Origin: Novosphingobium fuchskuhlense
GTDB lineage: Bacteria > Pseudomonadota > Alphaproteobacteria > Sphingomonadales > Sphingomonadaceae
NCBI RefSeq assembly: GCF_001519075.1
Contig: NZ_KQ954245.1
Span: 845,552 to 909,551, forward strand
DNA: 64,000 nt
Direction: 5' to 3'
Positions 53,650-62,205 of this stretch are shown here, piece by piece. Within the stretch, counting starts at the first letter, position 1, and every line of letters starts with the position of its first letter. A program made the position numbers and the translations under genes. Below the pieces are notes generated by a model, which saw only the letters and a list, made by a program, of their open reading frames with translations, searched no databases and had not been told where the DNA came from.

Positions 53650-53692
53650 TTGACTATTCGGTCAAAATCAAGATATTTGACCGAATAGTCAA
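53650..53692. promoter_or_regulatory. Double TetR operator: 17-bp perfect inverted repeat
   Basis: TTGACTATTCGGTCAAA, 9-base spacer, TTTGACCGAATAGTCAA. The halves are exact reverse complements, and each half is itself a TTGAC..GTCAA palindrome, so two repressor dimers could bind. It lies 14 bp before the TetR start and 46 bp before the dioxygenase start, covering likely -35 boxes (TTGACT/TTGACC) in both directions. Confidence 0.75.
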
Positions 53693-53737
53693 CTGCGACT
53701 CGCGGGCATAGCTGCGGGCCAGTCGGGAGAGTACGGC

Positions 53738-54757
53738 ATGCCGGTCATCAAGATCGAGGACATCGCGCACGTCCGCTTTGCCGCGCCTGATCTGGCCACC
53801 ATGCGCCGCTTTCTGGAGGACTTCGGGTTCGAAACCTTCGAACACGGTGGACGCCTCTATGGCCGTGCCTACGATGGCCGTCCCTTCGTCCATGTGACGC
53901 AGCCGGGTGAAGCGCGCTTCCTGGCAGTCGGCCTGCGTGCTGCTTCACGCGGGGATCTGGAAAAACTGGCGCAGGCCGAAGGCGTCCCGGTCGAAGTCCT
54001 TGCCGAACCCGGCGGTGGCCATGTTGTGCGCCTCACCGATCCCGATGGCTACGGGGTCGAAGTCGTGGCGGAGCAGGCTGGGGAGGAAGCCCGCCCGCCC
54101 CTGACCGATCCGCCGCGCAATACCGCCGCCGCAAAGCCCCGCTTGCGCCAGACCGTCCGGCTCCAAAGCGCCCCTGCCCATATCCAGCGCATCGGTCACG
54201 CGGTGCTGCGCGTGCGCGATTTCCGCACATCCGAAGCCTGGTACAAGGCGCGCTTCGGCCTGCTCACCTCAGATGAGGTGGAAGCCGCCAAGGACGTTCC
54301 GCTTGGCGCGTTCCTGCGCTGCGATCGGGGTGACCGGCCAAGCGATCACCACACCCTGTTCCTGGCTCAGCTCCCCGGCCCGGCCGGCCTGCTCCACGCC
54401 GCGTTCGAGGTTGCCAATCTTGATGACCTCATGCTCGGCCACCAGCATCTGAAAGCTGCCGGGCGCAAACCGGCCTGGGGTGTGGGCCGCCATATCATGG
54501 GCAGCCAGATTTTCGACTACTGGCTCGATCCGTTCGGCAACGAGCTTGAGCACTGGACCGACGGCGACCTGTTCACCGCCAGCGATCCGCCGCAAAAGCA
54601 GACCATGCAGGCTCTGCTCGCCGTCCAGTGGGGTTCGCCGCATCCCATGCTCGCCGGGCGGCTCGCGCCGCCGGCTGGCCTTGTCGCTTTCTTCATGGCG
54701 CTGCGCCTGCGCGTGCTCCGCCTTTTCCGCCGCAAACCCGAAGGAAGCTCAGCATGA
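53738..54757 (+). CDS. Type I extradiol dioxygenase (VOC superfamily, BphC-like)
   Basis: 339 residues in two vicinal-oxygen-chelate domains. The C-terminal domain holds the 2-His-1-Glu Fe(II) site: His154 (RIGHAVLRV), His220 (LLHAAFEV) and Glu271 (NELEHW), spaced as His146/His210/Glu260 in BphC. A YWLDPFGNELEHW motif completes the site. It would open a catechol derived from the hydroxylase at 55598. The C-terminal 40 residues (LVAFFMALRLRVLRLFRRKP) are unusually hydrophobic and basic for this family. Coupled to the FAH gene by ATGA. Confidence 0.88.
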   Translation: MPVIKIEDIAHVRFAAPDLATMRRFLEDFGFETFEHGGRLYGRAYDGRPFVHVTQPGEARFLAVGLRAASRGDLEKLAQAEGVPVEVLAEPGGGHVVRLTDPDGYGVEVVAEQAGEEARPPLTDPPRNTAAAKPRLRQTVRLQSAPAHIQRIGHAVLRVRDFRTSEAWYKARFGLLTSDEVEAAKDVPLGAFLRCDRGDRPSDHHTLFLAQLPGPAGLLHAAFEVANLDDLMLGHQHLKAAGRKPAWGVGRHIMGSQIFDYWLDPFGNELEHWTDGDLFTASDPPQKQTMQALLAVQWGSPHPMLAGRLAPPAGLVAFFMALRLRVLRLFRRKPEGSSA

Positions 54758-55593
54758 AGCTCGCAACCTATAGCGCCGATGGCCGCACCCGCACCGGGAT
54801 CGTCGTGGGCGACCAGATCGTCGATACCGGCTACGACGGCACAATGATCGATCTCATCCGCGACTGGGACGCCATGAAAGACGATCTGGCCGCGAAGGCC
54901 GCGGCAGGCGGCGGCGTTCCACTTGCCGACGTGACGCTCGAGGCGCCCATCCAGCGCCCCGGAAAAATCTTTGCGATCGGTCTCAATTATGCAGATCATA
55001 TTGCTGAATCCAATATGAAAACACCTGAACGGCAGGTGTGGTTTACCAAGGCGCAGACCAGCGTCAACGCACCATACGCCGCAATCGCCATCGCCAAGGG
55101 TCAGATGACCACCGACTACGAAGTCGAACTCGTCGCGGTGATCGGCAAGGGCGGCAAGCACGTCTCGGCCGCCGATGCGCCTGCGGCGATCTTCGGCTAC
55201 TGCGTCGGCAACGACGTCACCGAGCGCCTGTGGCAGCACGCATCGCCGCAGTGGTCGCTGGGCAAGAGCTTCGACACCCATGCTCCGATGGGCCCGTGGA
55301 TCGTGACCGCCGATGAAGTGGGCGATCCCCACGAGCTGGGCCTTCGTTGCTTCGTTAATGGTGAAAAGCGTCAGGATTCCAATACGTCGCACCTCGTTTT
55401 CAACATCTGGCAACAAGTCGAGCACCTCTCGGTTGGCATGACGCTCGAGCCCGGCGACTGCCTCTTCACCGGCACCCCGGGCGGTGTCGGCGCGGCAATG
55501 GACCCGCGCCAGTTCCTCAAGGCCGGGGACGTGGTGCGCTGCGAGATCGACAAGCTCAGCCACATCGAGGGCACTATGGTCGCAGAAAGCTGA
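54754..55593 (+). CDS. Fumarylacetoacetate hydrolase-family protein of the meta-cleavage operon
   Basis: 279 residues. N-terminal small domain, then the catalytic FAH fold: KIFAIGLNYADHIAESN, metal Glu-x-Glu in TDYEVELVAVIG, GNDVTERLWQH, SFDTHAPMGPWIVTADEV and LFTGTPGGVGAAMDP. It would hydrolyse or decarboxylate the ring-fission product or a downstream dicarbonyl. ATG 54754 overlaps the dioxygenase stop. Only moderately like the FAH protein at 15574, so not a recent duplicate. Confidence 0.88.
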   Translation: MKLATYSADGRTRTGIVVGDQIVDTGYDGTMIDLIRDWDAMKDDLAAKAAAGGGVPLADVTLEAPIQRPGKIFAIGLNYADHIAESNMKTPERQVWFTKAQTSVNAPYAAIAIAKGQMTTDYEVELVAVIGKGGKHVSAADAPAAIFGYCVGNDVTERLWQHASPQWSLGKSFDTHAPMGPWIVTADEVGDPHELGLRCFVNGEKRQDSNTSHLVFNIWQQVEHLSVGMTLEPGDCLFTGTPGGVGAAMDPRQFLKAGDVVRCEIDKLSHIEGTMVAES

Positions 55594-55597
55594 GGCA

Positions 55598-57049
55598 ATG
55601 GGCTTCGATTGCGATGTGCTGATTGCAGGCGGCGGCCCGACCGGCGTGACGCTCGCCGTGCTTCTGGCAAAGCGCGGCGTGAAAGTGATCGTCGCGGAAA
55701 AGGATGAGGAGATCTATCCCCTTCCCCGTGCAGCGCACATCGATCACGAAGGCATGCGCATCCTTCAGGAGGCGGGTGCGGCCGACGCCGTGATGGCAAC
55801 CTGCCGCCGCGCCTCGCGCTACGAATTCCGAAACGCCAAAGGCAAGGTGCTGCTCAGTTTCGAGGGGTCGGACCGGATCGGCCCTGGCGGCTGGCCGGGC
55901 GCCAACATGATCCACCAACCCTCGGTCGAGCAGGCCTTGCGCACAAGTCTCGCCGCTTGTCCCGAGGCTGCGCTGCACTCCGGCTGGGAGCTTGGCGCTT
56001 TCGCCGAGGATGCGGACGGCGTCACCGCCGAAATCACCACCCCGGAGGGCCCGCGCAGCATCCGCACGCGCTGGTTGGTGGGCGCGGACGGTGCGCGCTC
56101 GCCGGTGCGCAAGGCGATGGGCATCGCCTTTGACGATCTCGCTTTCGAGGAACCATGGCTGGTGGTCGACATGCTGGTCGATGATCCTGCGCGCCTGCCC
56201 ACAGCCAACCTGCAGATCTGTGATCCCAGGCGGCCCACCACCTGCGTGCTGATGGGCGTAGGCCGTCACCGCTGGGAGTTCATGATCCTGCCGGGCGAGA
56301 GCCCGGAACAGGTCAGCGACGATGCCTTCATCGCGCAGCTGATGAAACCGTGGAACGTCGAAGGCGCCGTCAGGCTTGAACGCAAGGCGGTCTACACTTT
56401 CCGCGCCCGCATCGCCCGCAGCTGGCGGCAGGGCCGGGTCTGCCTGGCCGGCGATGCCGCGCACCAGACCCCGCCCTTTGCCGGACAGGGCATGTGCTCG
56501 GGCCTGCGCGATGCCGCCAACCTGGCGTGGAAACTGGGCGCGGTGATCAGTGGTCAGGCGCCGGACAGCCTGCTCGATACCTACCAGCCCGAACGGGAGC
56601 CCAACCTGCGCGCCACCATTGCCATGGCGATCATGATGGGGCGCATGGTCTGCACCACCAGCCGCTGGGGCGCCTTCCTGCGCGATACCAAAATGCGTAT
56701 CGGCCGCGCCTTGGGCAAGCTGCCGTCAGGCCCGCCGGGCTATCCGCCGATCTCGGCCGGCGCGATCCTCACCGGCAGCCCGGGCGCGGGCAGCTATTTC
56801 CCCCAGGCCTGCGCAAGTGACGGCGCAAAGCTCGACGACGCGCTTGGGAGGGACGCTTGGCTGATCGTTCGAGACGACCTCCAGACCCCGGGGCTTGCGC
56901 CCTTCGCTCACCAGCTGACCCGGTGGTTCGAACAGCATGGTGCCGAGGCTGTGCTCGTGCGGCCGGACCGGCACGTCTTCGGGACCGGCGATCCGGCTAG
57001 CCTCAGCCATGCATGGCAAGCAGCCACCGGACTTGCCGTGTCTGCATGA
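55598..57049 (+). CDS. FAD-dependent aromatic hydroxylase (MhpA/PheA-like)
   Basis: 483 residues of the group A flavoprotein monooxygenases. FAD dinucleotide motif VLIAGGGPTGVTLAVLLAKRG (residues 6-26), the DG motif LVGADGARSPVRKAMG (about 160), and the GD motif VCLAGDAAHQTPPFAGQGMCSGLRDAANLAWKL (about 285-315). It hydroxylates a phenolic ring next to an existing hydroxyl, using NAD(P)H and O2, as 3-(3-hydroxyphenyl)propionate hydroxylase does. GAGG precedes the ATG. Together with the dioxygenase and FAH genes it forms a three-step route: hydroxylate, cleave, hydrolyse. Confidence 0.88.
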   Translation: MGFDCDVLIAGGGPTGVTLAVLLAKRGVKVIVAEKDEEIYPLPRAAHIDHEGMRILQEAGAADAVMATCRRASRYEFRNAKGKVLLSFEGSDRIGPGGWPGANMIHQPSVEQALRTSLAACPEAALHSGWELGAFAEDADGVTAEITTPEGPRSIRTRWLVGADGARSPVRKAMGIAFDDLAFEEPWLVVDMLVDDPARLPTANLQICDPRRPTTCVLMGVGRHRWEFMILPGESPEQVSDDAFIAQLMKPWNVEGAVRLERKAVYTFRARIARSWRQGRVCLAGDAAHQTPPFAGQGMCSGLRDAANLAWKLGAVISGQAPDSLLDTYQPEREPNLRATIAMAIMMGRMVCTTSRWGAFLRDTKMRIGRALGKLPSGPPGYPPISAGAILTGSPGAGSYFPQACASDGAKLDDALGRDAWLIVRDDLQTPGLAPFAHQLTRWFEQHGAEAVLVRPDRHVFGTGDPASLSHAWQAATGLAVSA

Positions 57050-57058
57050 CACGGGGGG

Positions 57059-58444
57059 TCAGAAGGCGGCGCTGATCCCGAGTTCGCCGGCGAACCGGCG
57101 ATAGGCGTAGAGGCCGACTGTCGAGACATTGCGCTCGGCGCGCACCCGCGCGAACGGAGCGAAGCGAGCCAGGGGCGAGCGCCGCCAGGTCAGACTGCCG
57201 GTCACGGTCAGGCGATCATCGGTCCGGCGTTTCGGATAGAGGAACAGCCGGGTGTCCGCTTCCAGGTGGCTCCAGCCCACGGACAGCACGCTGCTCAGCC
57301 GGCCGAATTCGTGCCAGGCATAGCCGCTGGCGCCTGCGGTCACGTCCGAATAGCCCGGATCGCGCGCCAGCGTGCGGCTTGCGCTGATCTGGAGTCCGCC
57401 CCCGCTGCGGCGACCAAATTCGCGGTCGAGCATGATCTGCCCCGAACTGTTGATCGCATCCTGCAGCGGATTGCGCCTGTTCGTAAGCAAAGCCACCGTC
57501 GCCACGAGCCGCAGCTGCGCACGCGCACCAAGCACGTGCTGCCAGTCCGCACTCACCGTCAGCGCACGGCTATAAGGCGCGCCGCCATACCAGCGCAAGA
57601 CGGGCCCTGCGGTGAGGGCCAGCCGGTCGTGGCCCGGACGCAGCACCGGACCTGCCCGGAGCGAAAAGGCGATGTCGTTGAACGCGCTCTGCCGTGCAAA
57701 CAGGTCGGCCGACAGCGACGCGCTGGCCAGCACCTCGCCAGTGCGGTCGATCCCGCCCCGCCAATAGGCCTGCCCCTGCAGCGAAAGCCCCAGCCCGGCG
57801 CGCGCGCGCGCATCATCGCTGAGCACGAAATCGCCGATCACGGTGGCGAGCGTATTGGCCTGGGTAGCGCGGTTGATGTTGCTGTCGCCCACCGCCGTCG
57901 CTTCAAGGCTGCCGCCCGCGCGCTTGGCCGTCGACAGCGCATTGCTGAAAAAGCGCACCATGCGCTCGACCTGCGGCGGAAGCCCGCCACTCGCGGCAAG
58001 CCGCAGATCGCGTGCTGCAGCCCCGCGGTCACCCATCGCCGCCTCGATCCGCGCCAGTTCGAGCCGTACCCGCGCCGCACCCGGCTGTTCCGCCAGAATG
58101 GCGCGCAGCAAGATGGCCGCCTCGCCCGCTTTCCCCGGCTCTTCGGCCAGCATCTGCGCAAGCCGGAACCGCGCTTCATTGCGCAATTCGATATGGGGAT
58201 CACCCGCCAGCGCGCGATAAGCGGCGATCGCCGTTGCCCGATCACCTGCGGCCGCCGCGTTTTCCGCATAGTGGAACAGCTCCGCCGCTCCCATTTCCAC
58301 AGCCGCCGGCGCAGTTTCCGTCGCGGGCTGGGCCTGCGCTGCGGGTGCCTGCGCAAGGGCTAGCGCAAACAGGCAGAACCCCGCCGGAACGGCCCGCCCT
58401 GCCCCAGCCTTCGGCAATCCCGGTGCCCTACTTGCGCGTACCAA
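57059..58444 (-). CDS. Slam-like outer-membrane translocon (surface lipoprotein assembly modifier, type XI secretion)
   Basis: 461 residues. Signal-like leader, an N-terminal TPR region (about 50-165: ELFHYAENAAAAGDRATAIAAYRALAG, AILLRAILAEQPGAARVRLELARIEAAMGD), then a DUF560-type beta-barrel (about 180-461) ending GISAAF. This is the Slam architecture, which moves TbpB-like barrels across the outer membrane. The cargo-like gene overlaps its start by 17 bp. No ATG or GTG is available: the frame opens with TTG at 58444, and a second TTG at 58417 follows the cargo stop, so the exact start is uncertain. Confidence 0.82.
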   Translation of the reverse strand: MVRASRAPGLPKAGAGRAVPAGFCLFALALAQAPAAQAQPATETAPAAVEMGAAELFHYAENAAAAGDRATAIAAYRALAGDPHIELRNEARFRLAQMLAEEPGKAGEAAILLRAILAEQPGAARVRLELARIEAAMGDRGAAARDLRLAASGGLPPQVERMVRFFSNALSTAKRAGGSLEATAVGDSNINRATQANTLATVIGDFVLSDDARARAGLGLSLQGQAYWRGGIDRTGEVLASASLSADLFARQSAFNDIAFSLRAGPVLRPGHDRLALTAGPVLRWYGGAPYSRALTVSADWQHVLGARAQLRLVATVALLTNRRNPLQDAINSSGQIMLDREFGRRSGGGLQISASRTLARDPGYSDVTAGASGYAWHEFGRLSSVLSVGWSHLEADTRLFLYPKRRTDDRLTVTGSLTWRRSPLARFAPFARVRAERNVSTVGLYAYRRFAGELGISAAF

Positions 58445-60914
58445 CGATCACCCCGGTGCCGGCCACTTCACGAGCGAAGCCGGCATAGTCGACCAGGTTC
58501 GAATAGATGAAGTTGCCCCCAACCTCGCGCGCGTCGAGCCCGAAAAAGTAGCCGCGCACCGTGTTCGACCGGCCGCCCGCCAGAGTGGCCCCGCCGCCCC
58601 ATTCGGCGCCCTGAATCCAGCCGCCATAGGTGATCTTGCCCAGCTTCACGACCTCCGCGCCATCGGTGGTGCCGGTGAGGTTGGTGGTTATCGTCAACTG
58701 CTGGGTCGCGAAGTTGGCCGCCATCGTGCCGGTTCCGCTGACGGCAAGGTGCTCGCGCTTCACGCTGTAGAGAACCGCATCACCGCGCACGGCGAGCAGA
58801 TAGGTCGCCTTGCCGGTGCGGGGCATCATGGTCGCCGATGTCTCACTGCCGAAGGGCACCCAGTAGAACACGTCCTTGCTGACCACGCCCGGTTTGTTCA
58901 CGATCGGCGTCGTGATCCGCGCGAAGCTCGTGTAGGTCAGCTTGATCTCGCTGCTGCCCTGCTTGTAGACTTGCGCCGTCCACTTGCGCCCGTCCGCCGT
59001 GAAGGCATAGCCGTTGTAAAGCGCCGTGCTCGCGGCCGCAGAGGCCTGCGCAGGGCCGAACGTGATCGGCAGCGACTTGCCCGCATACTGGTCGAGCGCC
59101 ACGCTGTACTGCTGCTTGGCCGGGTCCCAGGTCAGCGCATTCGGGTTTTCGAAGGTCTGCGCCTGAAAATAGCCGGGATAGCCCCCGGGCAGCTCGAGGT
59201 AGACCGGGCGCGACGTGAAGGTCGTGGCCTTGCCGTAGGCCGCAACCGCCCGGGAGGATGCGGCGGTGGCTTCGCTCGGCGCACCGATCAGCGTGCCCGA
59301 CAGTGAGCCCTTCGAGGCGACAGCGCCGAACGCCAGACCGACTTCGGCGGCACCGGGACCATAGAAATGGCCGCCAGCCCGCCCGGTCACCGTTCCCAGC
59401 GAATCGAACGAGAAGGTGATCGGTCCGGCCAGCTGGTTCTTGGCTGCAGTGATCTTGCCCGAACCGCTGAACGTGCCGTCAAGCGGGGCGTAGCCGCCGC
59501 CCAGCGTGGTCATCCCCGCCGTGCCCGAGAACGTGTATTTCCCGGCGCCGAGATCCGCGAGCAGCGTGCCTTTTCCGGCAAGCCCGGCCGAGCCTGAGTG
59601 GTCCGTGGGATCGAGATAGGCACCGTTGAGATAGATATCGTAGGCCGCCAGCCCGGTGACGGGCACAAGCGTGGTCTGGTAGCCGAACACGAAAGCATCG
59701 TTCGATGCCTGATCGGTACCATAACGCAGCCATTGCCCGCCGCGAACGTAGGACAGCGCATCGCCTTCATCGATCTCGAGCAGCGCGTCCTGCGCCTGAC
59801 CCGGATACATGCCGTTGCTGCCTTGCGTGGTAACCCGGCTGTAGAACTGTTCGCTATACGCGCGGCTGCCGCGCGAGATGGCAAACGTATCGGTGCCTGC
59901 CGCATAGTTCACAGCGAAACCGGCCACGGATTTGCGCGATCCCTTGTTCGTCGCCTGCGTGACGGTGTAGCCGTCGCCACCAAGCGCGAAACTCGTCGTC
60001 GGGCTGTTGAAGCGCGTCGACACGCTGCCGCCGCTCCCGCGCCGGCCCATGAAGGTGCCCACCATCGCGTTGACGATGCCGATCCCGACATATTGCGTGA
60101 GCGACCAGGCACCGCCCACTTCCTGCGCCTGCGGGCCGAAGAAGCGGCCGTCGAGTGTGCCGCGGAAGGTATCGGGATCGAATTTGACCGTGATCGGTGC
60201 GTGAAAGGATTTGTCCGAAGCGAGCGTGCCCTGGGCCTGCAGCAGCACCGGATGCAGCAGGCTGTTATAGAGCGGTGTCATGTTTCCCGAGAGAAGGAAC
60301 TTGCCCGTATCGAACGCCACATCGAACGAGCCGGTGCCCGATATCCCGGCCGCGCCATTGGACGTGGTCCCCGCGCCGAGGATGTCGATCGCATAGCTTG
60401 CCGAGCCGGTCTTTGGCACCGCGCTGGTCGCGGTGGGCATGCCATAGACGAAGGCATCGAAGCTGCCCTGGCCTCCGCCTGCCGTCGTCGCACGCTGCCA
60501 GTATCCGCCGCCGACATACTGGTATGTAAAACGCCCGCTGGTCGCGCCCCGGGTCAGCGTGAGCGATTCCTGCACAGTAGGCGAGGCATGAACGTAGACG
60601 TCGAGCTGCGCGCTGCTTTGGGTGGCATCGCGGTCACCCGCAGCGAAGCTCTGCGTCTTGCCGCCGGCGGTCACCGTGTAAGTCCCGCGCGAGGCGTCGT
60701 AGGCGATGGTGGCAGCCGCCTGCGCAGCGCTTGCACCGCTGAGCCCGCCGCCGGGGTAACTGCCCGTTGCCGAGGCACCGATGGCGCTGAAGGTCTCGCT
60801 GACAAGCGGACCGACCAGATCGTCGTTCGGCGCGGCCTGTGCGGCACCCGGTGCCAACAGGCCCGCGACCAGCGCCAGTGCGCTGACAGAGCGGCTGCTC
60901 GGGCAGATCCTCAT
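58428..60914 (-). CDS. Large TbpB-like multi-barrel secreted protein, probable Slam cargo
   Basis: 828 residues. The signal peptide (SVSALALVAGLLAPGAAQA, cleavage near AQA-APNDD) has no lipobox cysteine. Three repeats of the TbpB/Slam-substrate barrel signature occur: FFGPQAQEVGGAW, FYGPGAAEVGLAF and FFGLDAREVGGNF (the last near the C-terminus), each closing an eight-stranded barrel with Gly-rich strands. So this looks like a soluble or surface-held three-barrel protein exported by the adjacent Slam. Transferrin-, haem- or other ligand-binding is known in the family; ligand here unknown. ATG 60914 has GAGG 6 bases upstream; a longer frame lacks a signal at its start. Confidence 0.78.
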   Translation of the reverse strand: MRICPSSRSVSALALVAGLLAPGAAQAAPNDDLVGPLVSETFSAIGASATGSYPGGGLSGASAAQAAATIAYDASRGTYTVTAGGKTQSFAAGDRDATQSSAQLDVYVHASPTVQESLTLTRGATSGRFTYQYVGGGYWQRATTAGGGQGSFDAFVYGMPTATSAVPKTGSASYAIDILGAGTTSNGAAGISGTGSFDVAFDTGKFLLSGNMTPLYNSLLHPVLLQAQGTLASDKSFHAPITVKFDPDTFRGTLDGRFFGPQAQEVGGAWSLTQYVGIGIVNAMVGTFMGRRGSGGSVSTRFNSPTTSFALGGDGYTVTQATNKGSRKSVAGFAVNYAAGTDTFAISRGSRAYSEQFYSRVTTQGSNGMYPGQAQDALLEIDEGDALSYVRGGQWLRYGTDQASNDAFVFGYQTTLVPVTGLAAYDIYLNGAYLDPTDHSGSAGLAGKGTLLADLGAGKYTFSGTAGMTTLGGGYAPLDGTFSGSGKITAAKNQLAGPITFSFDSLGTVTGRAGGHFYGPGAAEVGLAFGAVASKGSLSGTLIGAPSEATAASSRAVAAYGKATTFTSRPVYLELPGGYPGYFQAQTFENPNALTWDPAKQQYSVALDQYAGKSLPITFGPAQASAAASTALYNGYAFTADGRKWTAQVYKQGSSEIKLTYTSFARITTPIVNKPGVVSKDVFYWVPFGSETSATMMPRTGKATYLLAVRGDAVLYSVKREHLAVSGTGTMAANFATQQLTITTNLTGTTDGAEVVKLGKITYGGWIQGAEWGGGATLAGGRSNTVRGYFFGLDAREVGGNFIYSNLVDYAGFAREVAGTGVIVGTRK

Positions 60915-61128
60915 CGCTTGCCTCAATTCGTCCCCAGTCCGCCGCCCGCCCCATCGGCGGATTCGAGCGGGATTTACACCCCAGCCGTACCACGTCTGGT
61001 GCCAACTGGCGCCCGCAAATCTCCACCGATTTGGCAAGGGCGTGCCCCCCGGTTCCGCAACCGGCCTTGAGCCTCCACCGCCCCTCGCCTAAGCGAACCT
61101 CGGCCAGTGACGGCCGAAAGGAGCGGGC
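60915..61128. other. Divergent promoter region between Slam cargo and PLP enzyme genes
   Basis: 214 bp without a gene. A loose inverted repeat TGCCAA..TTGGCA spans about 61000-61036. No Fur- or Zur-like box is recognisable by eye. GAAAGGAG near 61118-61125 is the ribosome-binding site of the following gene. Confidence 0.4.
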
Positions 61129-62205
61129 ATGCAGGCGCTGGAGGATCAGACTTGGGTCCATTGGGCAATCGGACGGATCGAGGCAGACTACGCTCGTTCG
61201 GCCGACACGCATCTGCTTCCCGTGCCGCTCCCCGCGCTGCCGGGGATCGCGATCTACCTCAAGGACGAGAGCAGCCACCCCACAGGCAGCCTCAAGCACC
61301 GCCTTGCCCGCTCGCTCTTCCTCCACGCGCTGTGCAGCGGCTGGATCGGCCCGGATACGACAGTGGTCGAGGCTTCATCCGGCTCCACCGCCGTGTCGGA
61401 GGCTTATTTCGCGCGCATGCTCGGTCTTCCCTTCATAGCGGTGATTCCCGAGAGGACCGCGCGCGAGAAAATCGCGGCGATCGAGGCGCTGGGCGGCACC
61501 TGCCATCCGGTCGCCGATCCCGGCACCGTCCATGCCGTGGCCGCGCGGCTCGCGTCGGAATGCGGCGGGCATCACATGGACCAGTTCACCTTCGCCGAGC
61601 GCGCGACCGATTGGCGCGGCAACAACAACATCGCCGAGAGCGTGTTTGCGCAGATGTGGCGCGAACCGCACCCCGTACCAACATGGATCGTGTGCGGCGC
61701 GGGAACCGGAGGCACGTCCGCCACCATCGGCCGGTTCCTGCGCTACTATCGCCATCCCACGCAGCTGTGCCTTGCCGATCCCGCCTCGTCCGCCTTCCAC
61801 CGCCACTGGCAGGACCGCACGCAAAGCAACGGCTCCGGCGAGCCCTGCCATATCGAAGGCATCGGCCGCCCCCGCGTCGAAGCCTCGTTCGTGCCCAGCG
61901 TGATCGACCGCGCCGAAGTCGTGGCCGACCGTGCCTCCATCGGCGCCGCTCGCGCGCTCTCGCGCCATCTCGGCCGCCGTGTCGGCGGTTCGACCGGCAC
62001 CAACCTCGTCGCCTGCGCCCGCATCGCGGCGGAAATGGCGGCGCGTGGGGAAGACGGCGCAATCGTCTCGATCCTGTGCGATTCGGGCGAACGCTATGCC
62101 TCGACGCTCTACAACGATGCCTGGCTGGCGGCGCATGGCCTTGATGTAAGCGCCGACGAGTCCCGCATGGCCCGCTTTCTCAGTGAAGGGCTGTGGGCCG
62201 CGTGA
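61129..62205 (+). CDS. Cysteine-synthase-family PLP enzyme (CysK/Cds1-like)
   Basis: 358 residues, fold type II. PLP lysine in [16 protein letters not shown] (about residue 56), phosphate loop [15 protein letters not shown], substrate loop [14 protein letters not shown], and the C-terminal [17 protein letters not shown], where Ser contacts the PLP ring. Members make cysteine from O-acetylserine or degrade it to pyruvate, ammonia and sulfide (the Cds1 type, which has this [14 protein letters not shown] wording). Strong GAAAGGAG site before the ATG. The stop overlaps the oxoprolinase start (GTGA), linking sulfur-amino-acid and 5-oxoproline metabolism. Confidence 0.86.
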   Translation: MQALEDQTWVHWAIGRIEADYARSADTHLLPVPLPALPGIAIYLKDESSHPTGSLKHRLARSLFLHALCSGWIGPDTTVVEASSGSTAVSEAYFARMLGLPFIAVIPERTAREKIAAIEALGGTCHPVADPGTVHAVAARLASECGGHHMDQFTFAERATDWRGNNNIAESVFAQMWREPHPVPTWIVCGAGTGGTSATIGRFLRYYRHPTQLCLADPASSAFHRHWQDRTQSNGSGEPCHIEGIGRPRVEASFVPSVIDRAEVVADRASIGAARALSRHLGRRVGGSTGTNLVACARIAAEMAARGEDGAIVSILCDSGERYASTLYNDAWLAAHGLDVSADESRMARFLSEGLWAA

